From Desulfobacterales bacterium HSG17 (GTDB taxonomy: Bacteria; Desulfobacterota; Desulfobacteria; Desulfobacterales; Desulfococcaceae), in contig JAUCGD010000210.1 of the NCBI GenBank assembly GCA_030377945.1, forward strand, positions 1-5,897: 5,897 nt of DNA, in the 5' to 3' direction. Below, one piece after another: positions 1-5,897 of this stretch. A model generated the notes under the pieces. That model worked only from the letters and a program-made list of their open reading frames with translations, was not told the DNA's origin and made no database searches. A program made the position numbers and the translations under genes. Position 1 is the first letter of the stretch. Each line of letters starts with the position of its first letter.

Positions 1-1932
1 TGCACATATATTACCGGATATACCTTTAAGTGCGTGGGCAATACTAAAGGCCCCTTCCCTGTCTCCGCTCTCCAGCAGATGCATGATTTCTTCTCCTGCA
101 TTTTTATATTTCCGGCAGAAGTTCTCCAGAGCTTTCTGATATACTTTTGGATTCTGCCAGATTTGAAGACCTTTTTTACAGTCAACAGGTGTCAGTGAAC
201 AATTATCAGTTGAAGCTTTGGAAAAACTATTAGTGCTAACTGTTAACTGTTCACTGCTAACTGACAACTGTTCATCCATGACCGTAAAAAGTTTTTCAAA
301 ATCAATTGGTTTGCCAACAACGCAGTCCATTCCTGCATCCAGGCATTTTTTCTGTTCTTCTTTCATCACACTTGCAGTCAGGGCTATGATGGGGATGGGT
401 TGTTCTAAAGCGGTTTCCAGTTCACGAATTTTCAGGGCAGCTTCCAGACCGTTCATTTCCGGCATATGGATGTCCATAAGGATAATATCCGGGTTTTCAT
501 TTTCATAAGCTGCAACAGCTTCTATACCATTCCGGGCTTCCATAACAAAGTATCCGGCCTGTTTTAAACGCAGTCTGGCAAGCATAATGTTTTCTTCCAA
601 ATCCTCTGCAATCAATACTCTGAAATTGTTCAGGGAATTTTGTAAAGGATTAGTATTCATCTGTGTTTGCTTCTTTTTCACTGGCAACTGCTCTCTGTCT
701 GCCGGTTCCATGTTGACTGTAAAATGAAAAGTACTGCCTTTTCCAGGCTCACTTTCCGCCCATATTTTACCTCCCATGAGTTCAACAAGCTGTTTTGAAA
801 TTGTCGTTCCCAGACCGGTTCCGCCAAAACGGCGTGAAGTGGAACTCTCAGCCTGGATAAAGGGATCAAATATAGTGTCCAGTTTTTCAGATGGGATGCC
901 GATTCCAGTATCGGAAACAGCAAAATGGAGCATCTGGGATATATCTGCTTCAAGAAATGGATCTATTCTAACACTTATTCCTCCGCTTTTAGTAAATTTC
1001 AGAGCATTACCCAGCAGATTGATAATAATTTGTCTCAGCCGTGTCCAGTCTCCTGTTAAATAAAGGGGAAGATCAGGATGAATATTACAGGAAAGGGTCA
1101 GCCCTTTTTCCCTGCATTTTATTTCAAAAATCAGGAAGGTATCATCCATCATTTCTTGCAGATCAAAAGCTTTGTTTTCAAGTTCCAGTCTGCCGCTTTC
1201 CAGTTTGCTGACATCCAGTATGTCGTTTATCAATGTGAGCAGAGATTTTGCAGAATTATGAGCTGTTGTAAGATTATTTCTGTGAGATTTTGGCAGATGA
1301 GAATCCTCAAGAGAAAGTTCCAGAAAACCCAGTATTGAATTCATGGGGGTTCTTATTTCATGTGACATATTTGCCAGGAATTCGCTTTTGGCTTTTGTTG
1401 CATTTTCAGCCTCTTTTTTTGCTTCCTGTATATCTTCCATTATATTGAGCATTGCCCGCCGGGTGGATGCCAGTTCGTTTATTTTTTTTTGGAGTTCTTC
1501 CAGTAAGGTCAGTGCTGATGATTCGCTCTTGCTGAGAGCATCAAAAGACTCTTTTAGCTGACGGATCATGCTGTTAAAAGCTAAAGAAAAATCACCCATA
1601 AAATCAACTTCATGGGTAAAATCTCCTTTGGCAATCTGCTGTGTTTTCCATGTCAGGTGTTTTAAATTTGCCTGAAGACTTTTAATGGAATGCACAAATA
1701 ATATATTGCCCCTGGGAGCTTCAACATCCAAATCTCCTTTTGAAATTGCATAGATCAAATCAGTGGCATTGTCGAATTCTTCCAGAAATTGATTCACGTA
1801 AGATGTCAGCTGTTTGATTTCATTATCAAGATAATCATCAGGCAGACTCACTGGCGATGGTTTTCTGCCTTTGAGAATCAGATAAAATACTTCCGTTAGT
1901 CTGTCTATATCTTCTTCATTGATATTCAGCAT
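1..1932 (-). CDS. Hybrid histidine kinase (HAMP-like, HisKA, HATPase, receiver, HPt), 3' end outside window
   Basis: Cytoplasmic hybrid sensor kinase for a multi-step phosphorelay. The frame stays open for 644 codons from the ATG at 1932 to the window edge. That start has an AAGGA site 8 nt upstream. Order of domains: residues 1-60 unassigned; two HAMP-like modules at about 62-133, each opening with a KGD motif (KGDLDV, KGDFTH); coiled coil about 140-185; HisKA with SHEIRTPMN and phospho-acceptor His191; HATPase_c with N305/N309 (N box), DTGIGIP 341-347 (G1), DPFIQ 356-360 (F box) and GGTGLGT 370-376 (G2); receiver about 437-553 with Asp487, Thr519 and Lys541; a low-complexity linker; and an HPt domain whose AHALKG motif places His633. 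The window ends inside the HPt helix bundle. All catalytic motifs look intact. There is no signal peptide or membrane segment, so input must come from a partner; the sensors encoded just upstream are candidates. Domain calls are firm; the partner is inferred. Confidence 0.95.
   Translation of the reverse strand, partial: MLNINEEDIDRLTEVFYLILKGRKPSPVSLPDDYLDNEIKQLTSYVNQFLEEFDNATDLIYAISKGDLDVEAPRGNILFVHSIKSLQANLKHLTWKTQQIAKGDFTHEVDFMGDFSLAFNSMIRQLKESFDALSKSESSALTLLEELQKKINELASTRRAMLNIMEDIQEAKKEAENATKAKSEFLANMSHEIRTPMNSILGFLELSLEDSHLPKSHRNNLTTAHNSAKSLLTLINDILDVSKLESGRLELENKAFDLQEMMDDTFLIFEIKCREKGLTLSCNIHPDLPLYLTGDWTRLRQIIINLLGNALKFTKSGGISVRIDPFLEADISQMLHFAVSDTGIGIPSEKLDTIFDPFIQAESSTSRRFGGTGLGTTISKQLVELMGGKIWAESEPGKGSTFHFTVNMEPADREQLPVKKKQTQMNTNPLQNSLNNFRVLIAEDLEENIMLARLRLKQAGYFVMEARNGIEAVAAYENENPDIILMDIHMPEMNGLEAALKIRELETALEQPIPIIALTASVMKEEQKKCLDAGMDCVVGKPIDFEKLFTVMDEQLSVSSEQLTVSTNSFSKASTDNCSLTPVDCKKGLQIWQNPKVYQKALENFCRKYKNAGEEIMHLLESGDREGAFSIAHALKGISGNICA
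193..275. repeat. Heptamer repeat with inverted arms inside the hybrid-kinase gene
   Basis: On the plus strand, 234-275 reads as six consecutive 7-mers: TGCTAAC, TGTTAAC, TGTTCAC, TGCTAAC, TGACAAC, TGTTCAT. The stretch 193-211 is the near reverse complement of 238-256 (17 of 19 positions pair, loop of 26 nt), so it can fold as a hairpin. In the kinase frame it encodes a Ser/Thr/Gln-rich linker ([13 protein letters not shown], about residues 554-566) joining receiver and HPt, without breaking the frame. Similar heptamer arrays, with translations like SSEQLTV, occur in some cyanobacteria and sulfate reducers as far as I recall; the family name is not asserted. Confidence 0.75.
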
Positions 1933-1955
1933 TCCTGATTTCCTTATTTTTCCCA

Positions 1956-2004
1956 TCTCGCTACGAGGCTCTGCCTCACGGAGAGGCAGAGCCTCGTAAC
2001 GAGA
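1956..2004. repeat. Intergenic near-perfect palindrome, REP/MITE-like
   Basis: Arms 1956-1977 and 1983-2004 pair over 22 bp with a 5-nt loop. The only imperfection (1961 against 1999) becomes a G-U wobble in the minus-strand transcript. Each arm also holds its own smaller hairpin: GAGGC-TCT-GCCTC in one and GAGGC-AGA-GCCTC in the other, so it can fold as one long hairpin or two short ones. It sits in the 96-bp gap between the V4R and hybrid-kinase genes. No T-run follows it on either strand, so it is not a typical intrinsic terminator, though the RNA hairpin could affect mRNA stability or lower expression of the downstream kinase. It resembles dispersed repeats with a GAGGCTCTGCCTC-like core found in many copies in some environmental genomes; copy number cannot be seen here. 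Confidence 0.85.
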
Positions 2005-2028
2005 GTTTAACTTATTTACTTGTACCTA

Positions 2029-2553
2029 TTATTCCGGTTTAACATCAAACCTGCAAACCCTGTCACCGGAACACCAGCAGTCAACTTCCTTTGCAATAAA
2101 ATTTTTCCCGGAAAATTCAAAAAGCAGACCGCTGATAAATCCTTCATCATAAGTGCATATGGTCTCTTCACACACAGGAAGCCCTGAACAATCCAGATCT
2201 TCAGATACTGTCAGTGTGAAATTCATTTTTTCCATGTCGGATTTTTCAACCCTTAAAATTCCCACTCCAAGTTTTCTAAGCTGTTCCTGGAGATCAGCAA
2301 TAAATTCGTTAAAATCATCTTTTTTGCTAATCATTTTCTGGCAAAAAGCAATTCCTGCCTGTTTACCTGCATCATAGAATATTCTGTCAGCAGTTTCAGC
2401 ATCATATCTTGTTACCAGCACATCTCTTAAGGTAAACTGCATTAAACGGTAAACACTGACATCCATGTTTGCCCCCAGATTCGGGCGTCCCAGATTGATA
2501 TCCCCTATCATGCTCCAATCAAACAAAAATTCATCTCTTTCTTCTTTAAACAT
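2029..2553 (-). CDS. Stand-alone V4R (4-vinyl reductase fold) sensor protein
   Basis: A 174-residue soluble protein and probable small-molecule or metal-dependent sensor. The C-terminal half (about 95-171) carries the V4R signature: LDCSGLPVC at 120-128, a further Cys133, the glycine-rich EGFISGLLFEFSGK, and a final DCWCSGDRVCRFDV with Cys159, Cys161 and Cys167. In the family these conserved cysteines are thought to bind metal. The N-terminal half (about 15-75, LGRPNLGANMDVSVYRL and an AGKQAG motif) resembles the segment preceding V4R in XylR/DmpR-type aromatic sensors and in V4R proteins beside kinases. No catalytic, DNA-binding or membrane part is seen. The ATG is supported by AGGAG at 2561-2565, 7 nt away. 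It starts 17 nt after the Cache-PAS sensor stop codon, so the two are almost certainly cotranscribed, and the hybrid kinase follows. I infer that it feeds a signal to that kinase; the ligand is unknown. Confidence 0.88.
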   Translation of the reverse strand: MFKEERDEFLFDWSMIGDINLGRPNLGANMDVSVYRLMQFTLRDVLVTRYDAETADRIFYDAGKQAGIAFCQKMISKKDDFNEFIADLQEQLRKLGVGILRVEKSDMEKMNFTLTVSEDLDCSGLPVCEETICTYDEGFISGLLFEFSGKNFIAKEVDCWCSGDRVCRFDVKPE

Positions 2554-2570
2554 TGTGTTTCTCCTTTCAG

Positions 2571-4289
2571 CTAATCAATAATTTTATATTTTTTTCCTTT
2601 GCCTGACAATTCAAGCAATTCATTTATTTCTTTTTTCAGATCTATCATTTTCTCCTCACGTCCCACAGCCAGTCTGCTGAATCGTTCCAGCACTTCAATA
2701 TTTTGTCTCAGTTCTTTTTCCACTTTTTTCCGATCAGTGATATCATTCATGATCCCGATTGCATTCCACTGACCTCTCAGCTTAATGGCTGAAAGAGCTG
2801 CCTCAATTGGGAACTCTTCACCATCCTTTCGTTTTGCAGTAAGTTCCAAAGTTTTCCCGATTATATTGCCCTCACCTGTTTTCTGAAAATGTGGAAATGC
2901 TTTTTGATAATCAACAAGATAGTGTTTCGGAACCATGAAGTCATGAACATTCCTCCCCATGACTTCTTCAGCCTTCCATCTGAAAATTTTCAGGGCTGCT
3001 TTGTTCCAGAATATGATATTACCTTTACTGTTAAGCATTATAATGGCGCTCTGAGCTGCTGAGGTGATGCTTCGAAATTTTTCTTCACTTTCTTGTAAAT
3101 CCCGATTCACAGCCTCCACTTGAGTTGTCCTTTTTCTGACACGATCTTCCAAAGCTTCATTCACTTTTAAAAGCTCGGCTTCAGCCTGTATCCTGCTTTC
3201 TGTAAACTCTGCTGTAATTTTTTTTCGTTTCAGATTTGCCTGGGTCCAAAGCCGGACAATAATGCCTGTTATGATTAACAGGATAAGGCATATTCCGTAA
3301 ACTATGTTTTTCCAGTGGGGAACAAGTTTAACAGAAGGAACAAAAGAAATAAGTTTCCAGGATTCATCTGCACGATCTCCATTTTCCTTTGCAAAACCAT
3401 GAAATTGGGAATTTAAGGGATTCACCGTATGGAAAGAAAACAATCCTTTGCTGCTAAAAATCTGTCCCTTTTTTTGAGACGATATTTGCTGCCATTCTTT
3501 TGGGAATAATGTCTTCATATTTTCAGACCCGCCCCATTTAAACATGAATCCCCATTCTTTGGCAGATTCAGGGCCTATAAGCCAATAGCCCTCAGGATTG
3601 ATTAAAAACAAATGGCCCTGTGAATTTTCATCTGCTTTGCGTATGCGTTCTAGTGTATGATTTCCCAGGTAGTTAAGGATCACTACGCCTATGGTTTCAT
3701 TTTTTTCGCCTTTTACAGGAGTAACTATTCTCAGCATGGGTTTAAAAGGTTTTTCAACCTGCCCATTCTCCATATTAAGATCAAACCTGGAAACATATAC
3801 TTTTCCTGTAATTTCAATTCCCCTGATAAAATAATATCGCTTGCTTTTATCCTGCAATTCTTCTTTGGGAACAATCTTTGCCCTCTGGTCAATCAGGTTG
3901 ATACGGACAAATTCCATGCCTGAAACTTCAAGAAATCTGATTTGATCGTAAACTTTTCTGGTTTCGGAAAAAGCCAGAAAATCACCGGCAAGTTTCTGAC
4001 GCAGCAGTTCTTTATTCCATCTTTCTGAATAACGCTGTTGTACTATCTTTGCTAAAAAAACAGCATCTGACAAATGAGCAAAGATATTTGATTCAGCCAC
4101 ATTTTTCTCTGTCTGTACGATACTGATTTCTTTGTTCGCAATATTTTTTTTGAGAGCAGATGTTTCATAACTTACCAGTAGAACAAAAATAAAAATAATG
4201 ACTGCTGCAATGGGAATATAATATTTCAGAAATTCATGCAATTCCTGGGAATATTTTTGTTTCATAAAATTAAAACAAGAATTACTCAT
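2571..4289 (-). CDS. Membrane Cache-PAS sensor protein lacking a kinase domain
   Basis: A 572-residue inner-membrane sensor. TM1 lies at about 24-40 and TM2 at about 329-347. Between them is a roughly 290-residue extracytoplasmic region of double-Cache type: a long helix, then FLEVSGMEFVRIN (119-131), LQDKSKRYYF (145-154), VYVSRFDLN (164-172) and GVVILNYLGN (201-210), typical of bacterial Cache sensors that bind small ligands such as organic or amino acids. After TM2 come a coiled coil (about 355-400), a PAS domain (about 402-520, ending MNDITDRKK) and a second coil with ERFSRLAVGREEKM, a linker that in relatives often follows PAS. The protein then stops, with no HisKA, HATPase, GGDEF or methyl-accepting domain. 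Output must therefore pass to a partner, perhaps the downstream hybrid kinase. The start was set at the ATG at 4289, which has CGGAG at 4297-4301; an in-frame TTG at 4307 would add six residues but has no such site. Confidence 0.92.
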   Translation of the reverse strand: MSNSCFNFMKQKYSQELHEFLKYYIPIAAVIIFIFVLLVSYETSALKKNIANKEISIVQTEKNVAESNIFAHLSDAVFLAKIVQQRYSERWNKELLRQKLAGDFLAFSETRKVYDQIRFLEVSGMEFVRINLIDQRAKIVPKEELQDKSKRYYFIRGIEITGKVYVSRFDLNMENGQVEKPFKPMLRIVTPVKGEKNETIGVVILNYLGNHTLERIRKADENSQGHLFLINPEGYWLIGPESAKEWGFMFKWGGSENMKTLFPKEWQQISSQKKGQIFSSKGLFSFHTVNPLNSQFHGFAKENGDRADESWKLISFVPSVKLVPHWKNIVYGICLILLIITGIIVRLWTQANLKRKKITAEFTESRIQAEAELLKVNEALEDRVRKRTTQVEAVNRDLQESEEKFRSITSAAQSAIIMLNSKGNIIFWNKAALKIFRWKAEEVMGRNVHDFMVPKHYLVDYQKAFPHFQKTGEGNIIGKTLELTAKRKDGEEFPIEAALSAIKLRGQWNAIGIMNDITDRKKVEKELRQNIEVLERFSRLAVGREEKMIDLKKEINELLELSGKGKKYKIID

Positions 4290-4293
4290 GCTG

Positions 4294-4338
4294 TTACTCC
4301 GTTTCAACCAGTTTATATCTGCCCATCACACGGTTCAT
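4294..4338 (-). CDS. Possible 14-residue leader ORF before the sensor gene
   Basis: ATG at 4338 begins a short frame encoding MNRVMGRYKLVETE and ending in TAA at 4294-4296, four bases before the sensor ATG. AGGA stands 8 nt upstream of its ATG. Its last sense codons (ACG GAG) contain the Shine-Dalgarno sequence of the sensor gene, an arrangement that would allow translational coupling. No homologue is recognised, and a frame of this length can arise by chance, so this is a weak call. It could also be leftover sequence from the neighbouring broken gene. Confidence 0.2.
   Translation of the reverse strand: MNRVMGRYKLVETE
4297..4301 (-). promoter_or_regulatory. Ribosome binding site deciding the sensor start
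   Basis: CGGAG on the minus strand, 7 nt before the ATG at 4289. It favours that ATG over the TTG at 4307, which would place this site inside the coding sequence, and over the ATG at 4265, which has no purine-rich site in front. Confidence 0.7.
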
Positions 4339-4363
4339 AAATATAATCCTGAATCCGGTAAAT

Positions 4364-4486
4364 TTATTTCGCAGGCCAAGAATGCAGACAGATTGTCACT
4401 GTTGTTCCTTTTTCTTCCGATGATTCAAAAACTAAACTCCCGCCCTGAGTTTCTGCTAAGAGTTTTGCAGACTAGGTTCCAATTCC
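4364..4486 (-). pseudogene. Remnant of a histidine kinase HATPase domain (G2 box to C-terminus)
   Basis: Read on the minus strand in the frame ending at the TAA at 4364-4366, the sequence gives KQGIGT, then a TAG stop at 4472-4474, then SAKLLAETQGGSLVF, ESSEEKGTTVTICLHS and a short tail. This matches the end of a HATPase_c domain: G2 box (G-x-G-T), helix, GG turn, and the final strands with the ESSEEKGTTVTI pattern. In related kinases the G2 box reads GTYSAKL, so the TAG replaces the expected Tyr codon by one base change. The rest of the kinase (HisKA, N, G1 and F boxes) is absent, and the remnant overlaps the 3' end of the response-regulator gene in another frame. It cannot encode a working kinase. 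The simplest explanation is an internal deletion in a receiver-kinase fusion or in an adjacent kinase gene. Confidence 0.78.
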
Positions 4487-4893
4487 CTGTTTTGAATCTT
4501 GATTTTTTCACGGGCAAATTTCAGTTCCAGATAGTTTTTTACCCTGGCTTTGACAATTGCCGGGCTGACCGGTTTTGCTATATAATCAATGGCTCCGAGT
4601 TCCAATCCTCTGGCTTCGTTATTTGAGTCATCTTTTGCAGTTACGAAAATAATCGGAATATGTTTTGTTTTTTCATCTGCCTTCAGCCTCCGGCATACTT
4701 CATATCCATCCATTTCCGGCATCATAATATCCAAAAGGATCATATCAAAATCAATCTTTTGAACAACTTCCAGTGCTTTTATTCCATTTGCTGCAAATGA
4801 CAATTGATAAGGATCACCCAGAATCTGCATCATAAGCCTTAGATTATTGGGTTCATCATCAACAATAAGAATACGTACTTTATTATCACTCAT
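4456..4893 (-). CDS. Single-domain response regulator (CheY-like) with altered C-terminal tail
   Basis: A 145-residue cytoplasmic receiver protein. It has the acidic pocket Asp12/Asp13, phospho-acceptor Asp55 in LLDIMMPEMDG, Thr85 in FVTAK and Lys107 in AKPVSP, so it should be phosphorylatable. After the receiver (about 5-122) an amphipathic helix (YLELKFAREKIKIQNRELE) starts, as in receivers that continue into a coiled coil and an output or kinase domain, but the frame ends after PSLQNS. The last 10 codons share their DNA, in another frame, with the kinase G2-box remnant. This suggests the protein was once longer and was truncated by a deletion. The ATG at 4893 has AAGGA 8 nt upstream. The gene follows the cyclase after 73 bp. 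With no output domain left it could act by protein contact or as a phosphate shuttle; partners are not shown by the sequence. Confidence 0.93.
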   Translation of the reverse strand: MSDNKVRILIVDDEPNNLRLMMQILGDPYQLSFAANGIKALEVVQKIDFDMILLDIMMPEMDGYEVCRRLKADEKTKHIPIIFVTAKDDSNNEARGLELGAIDYIAKPVSPAIVKARVKNYLELKFAREKIKIQNRELEPSLQNS

Positions 4894-4966
4894 ATTAAAG
4901 TTCCTTTTTTTTACCAGGGGTTAAATCATTGAAGCCCTGTCAAACCCTGCACTCTAAAATCAGGTT

Positions 4967-5897
4967 TCAGCGATCCAGCAATTTTTCTACCAGAAGATGT
5001 ACAGGAGCAATCCCTACCAACCTGCCTTTTTCCGTGACAATAACAGGATCATAAACCTTGCCTGCACTGCGCATCATTGCCTGTTTTATTACATCTGTTA
5101 TTGAAACATAACTTTCCACCACCAAAGGGGATTTATCCATTATACTTTGTACAGGTTGTTCAAAAAACTGGGCTCGATAGGAATGGGAATTTAATATACG
5201 GTTTAAATTGTAACTCATTAAAAGACCCATTGGTGAATCGTTTTGAGCAACAACAATGGCATCAAACCCGTCATTAAGACGGCGGCCCACATTAATATCC
5301 CTTACCAGTATGTCCGGTAAAATAATATTTGCTTTTTCAATAAAGCTTCCAATAGCAAAATCCCTGCTCCCCTTTTCAAGCTGGTCATGATAACCGACAA
5401 CCTGATAGGTCTGAACAGGTCTGGAAATTCCTTTGACCCTGATAGGAGATTTTTTAATGCAGTAAACCCTGTCTTTTACATAAGACCATGTTTCATGAGA
5501 AATAATAATCTGTCCCTGCATGGCGCTTTCTTCCAGTCGCTTGGATGCATTAACCTGGCCCCCTATTATGGTGTAATCCATCTTGCTTTTGCTTCCAAAA
5601 TTCCCCACTGTGCAATAACCGGTATTTATGCCGATCCTGACTCTGAAAGGATGCAGAATGCCTGCCTGCTGCCACTTATTTTGCAGATAATTCAATTTTT
5701 CAACCATCTCAATAGCCATTGAAACACAGGCCATGGCATCTTCCAGCACCCCTTTTGTTTTGGGATCTCCAAAAAATACCATAACTGCATCCCCCACAAA
5801 TTTATCAATGGTTCCCCCGTGCTTAATGGCAATTTCAGCCATTTCATTAAGATAGGTGTTTAATACTGTGGTCAAATCTTCAGGTTCCATGCTTTCT
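4967..5897 (-). CDS. Class III adenylate cyclase with C-terminal CBS-domain pair, 5' end outside window
   Basis: Makes cAMP from ATP. The frame is open to the window edge; ESMEPEDL at the edge is internal to the catalytic domain, following the usual FxDIxGFTxLSE segment, so the Met at 5890 is not the start. Counting from that Met: DKFVGDAVMVFF holds Lys30 (adenine-selecting) and Asp34 (in the GD motif); VRIGINTG at 84-91; MDYTIIG with Asp105, the second purine-selecting position; and VNASKRLE with Asn114 and Arg118, the transition-state residues. Lys plus Asp indicate ATP rather than GTP. The first metal-binding Asp lies outside the window. Residues about 190-305 form two CBS-like repeats (GFDAIVVAQNDSPMGLL; then QSIMDKSPLVVES, YDPVIVTEKGRLVGIAPV). 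CBS pairs commonly bind adenine nucleotides, so ligand control of the cyclase is plausible but inferred. The unseen N-terminus may hold a sensor or receiver. Confidence 0.93.
   Translation of the reverse strand, partial: ESMEPEDLTTVLNTYLNEMAEIAIKHGGTIDKFVGDAVMVFFGDPKTKGVLEDAMACVSMAIEMVEKLNYLQNKWQQAGILHPFRVRIGINTGYCTVGNFGSKSKMDYTIIGGQVNASKRLEESAMQGQIIISHETWSYVKDRVYCIKKSPIRVKGISRPVQTYQVVGYHDQLEKGSRDFAIGSFIEKANIILPDILVRDINVGRRLNDGFDAIVVAQNDSPMGLLMSYNLNRILNSHSYRAQFFEQPVQSIMDKSPLVVESYVSITDVIKQAMMRSAGKVYDPVIVTEKGRLVGIAPVHLLVEKLLDR

Noticed and set aside
193..275. CRISPR array
   Set aside because: The units are contiguous 7-mers without spacers and lie inside a coding region.
678..953. Minus-strand open frame of 91 codons
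   Set aside because: It lies inside the hybrid-kinase ATPase domain in another frame; the true frame shows the DTGIGIP, DPFIQ and GGTGLGT motifs here.
218..1561. Four plus-strand open frames of 72-96 codons across this stretch
   Set aside because: All are antisense shadows of the continuous hybrid-kinase frame; their translations show no recognisable domain.
1956..2004. Intrinsic transcription terminator
   Set aside because: The stem is strong but is followed by a purine-rich stretch (GGGAAAAAT) on the minus strand and by no T-run on the plus strand.
4305..4307. TTG as the start of the Cache-PAS sensor
   Set aside because: No Shine-Dalgarno sequence precedes it; the ATG at 4289 has CGGAG 7 nt upstream.
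4288..4626. Plus-strand open frame of 112 codons
   Set aside because: It runs antisense to the response regulator and kinase remnant; the minus strand explains the coding signal.
4914..4949. A perfect TTGACA (4939-4944, minus strand) and a weak CAGGGTT / AACCCCTG inverted repeat between cyclase and regulator
   Set aside because: No -10-like hexamer lies 16-18 nt downstream of the TTGACA, and the inverted repeat is short and bulged, so neither a promoter nor a terminator can be supported.
5077..5722. Plus-strand open frames of 66 and 111 codons opposite the cyclase
   Set aside because: Antisense shadows of a clear cyclase-CBS frame, with no domain features of their own.

Overview
The window carries one signalling locus. 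Every gene I can support lies on the minus strand, so it is read from high to low coordinates. Short gaps, mostly good ribosome binding sites and the shared direction suggest an operon or two linked transcripts. In transcription order: (1) a class III adenylate cyclase fused to a CBS-domain pair, whose 5' part is outside the window (4967-5897); (2) a small single-domain response regulator (4456-4893); (3) a broken 3' end of a histidine-kinase ATPase domain, out of frame with and overlapping the tail of that regulator (4364-4486); (4) a membrane sensor with a Cache-like extracytoplasmic domain and a PAS domain but no kinase (2571-4289); (5) a stand-alone cysteine-rich V4R (4-vinyl reductase fold) protein (2029-2553); (6) a cytoplasmic hybrid histidine kinase with HisKA, HATPase, receiver and HPt modules, whose 3' end is outside the window (1-1932).

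The organism looks like a Gram-negative, moderately AT-rich environmental bacterium with many two-component proteins. The gene types (Cache-PAS sensors, V4R proteins beside hybrid kinases, cyclase-CBS fusions) and two repeats (heptamers of the TGTTAAC type and a palindrome built on GAGGCTCTGCCTC) recall large-genome sulfate reducers of the Desulfobacterota, such as Desulfonema relatives. This is inference from memory, not a database match.

How the parts may work together: the kinase at 1-1932 has no transmembrane segment and only HAMP-like modules before its HisKA domain, while the two proteins encoded just upstream are sensors without a transmitter. A plausible reading is a split sensor: the Cache-PAS protein and/or the V4R protein supply input and the hybrid kinase supplies phosphotransfer (His191 to Asp487 to His633). 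The lone response regulator could receive phosphate from that HPt or from a kinase elsewhere; its own linked kinase seems to have been lost, leaving only the ATPase tail. The cyclase adds a cAMP output that CBS ligands could tune.

Non-coding and structural features: a near-perfect 22-bp-arm palindrome between the V4R and hybrid-kinase genes (1956-2004); a heptamer repeat with inverted arms inside the hybrid-kinase gene, in the receiver-HPt linker (193-275); and a possible 14-codon ORF ending just before the sensor start (4294-4338). No tRNA, rRNA, CRISPR array, transposase or phage gene was seen. No gap over 300 bases lacks a gene.
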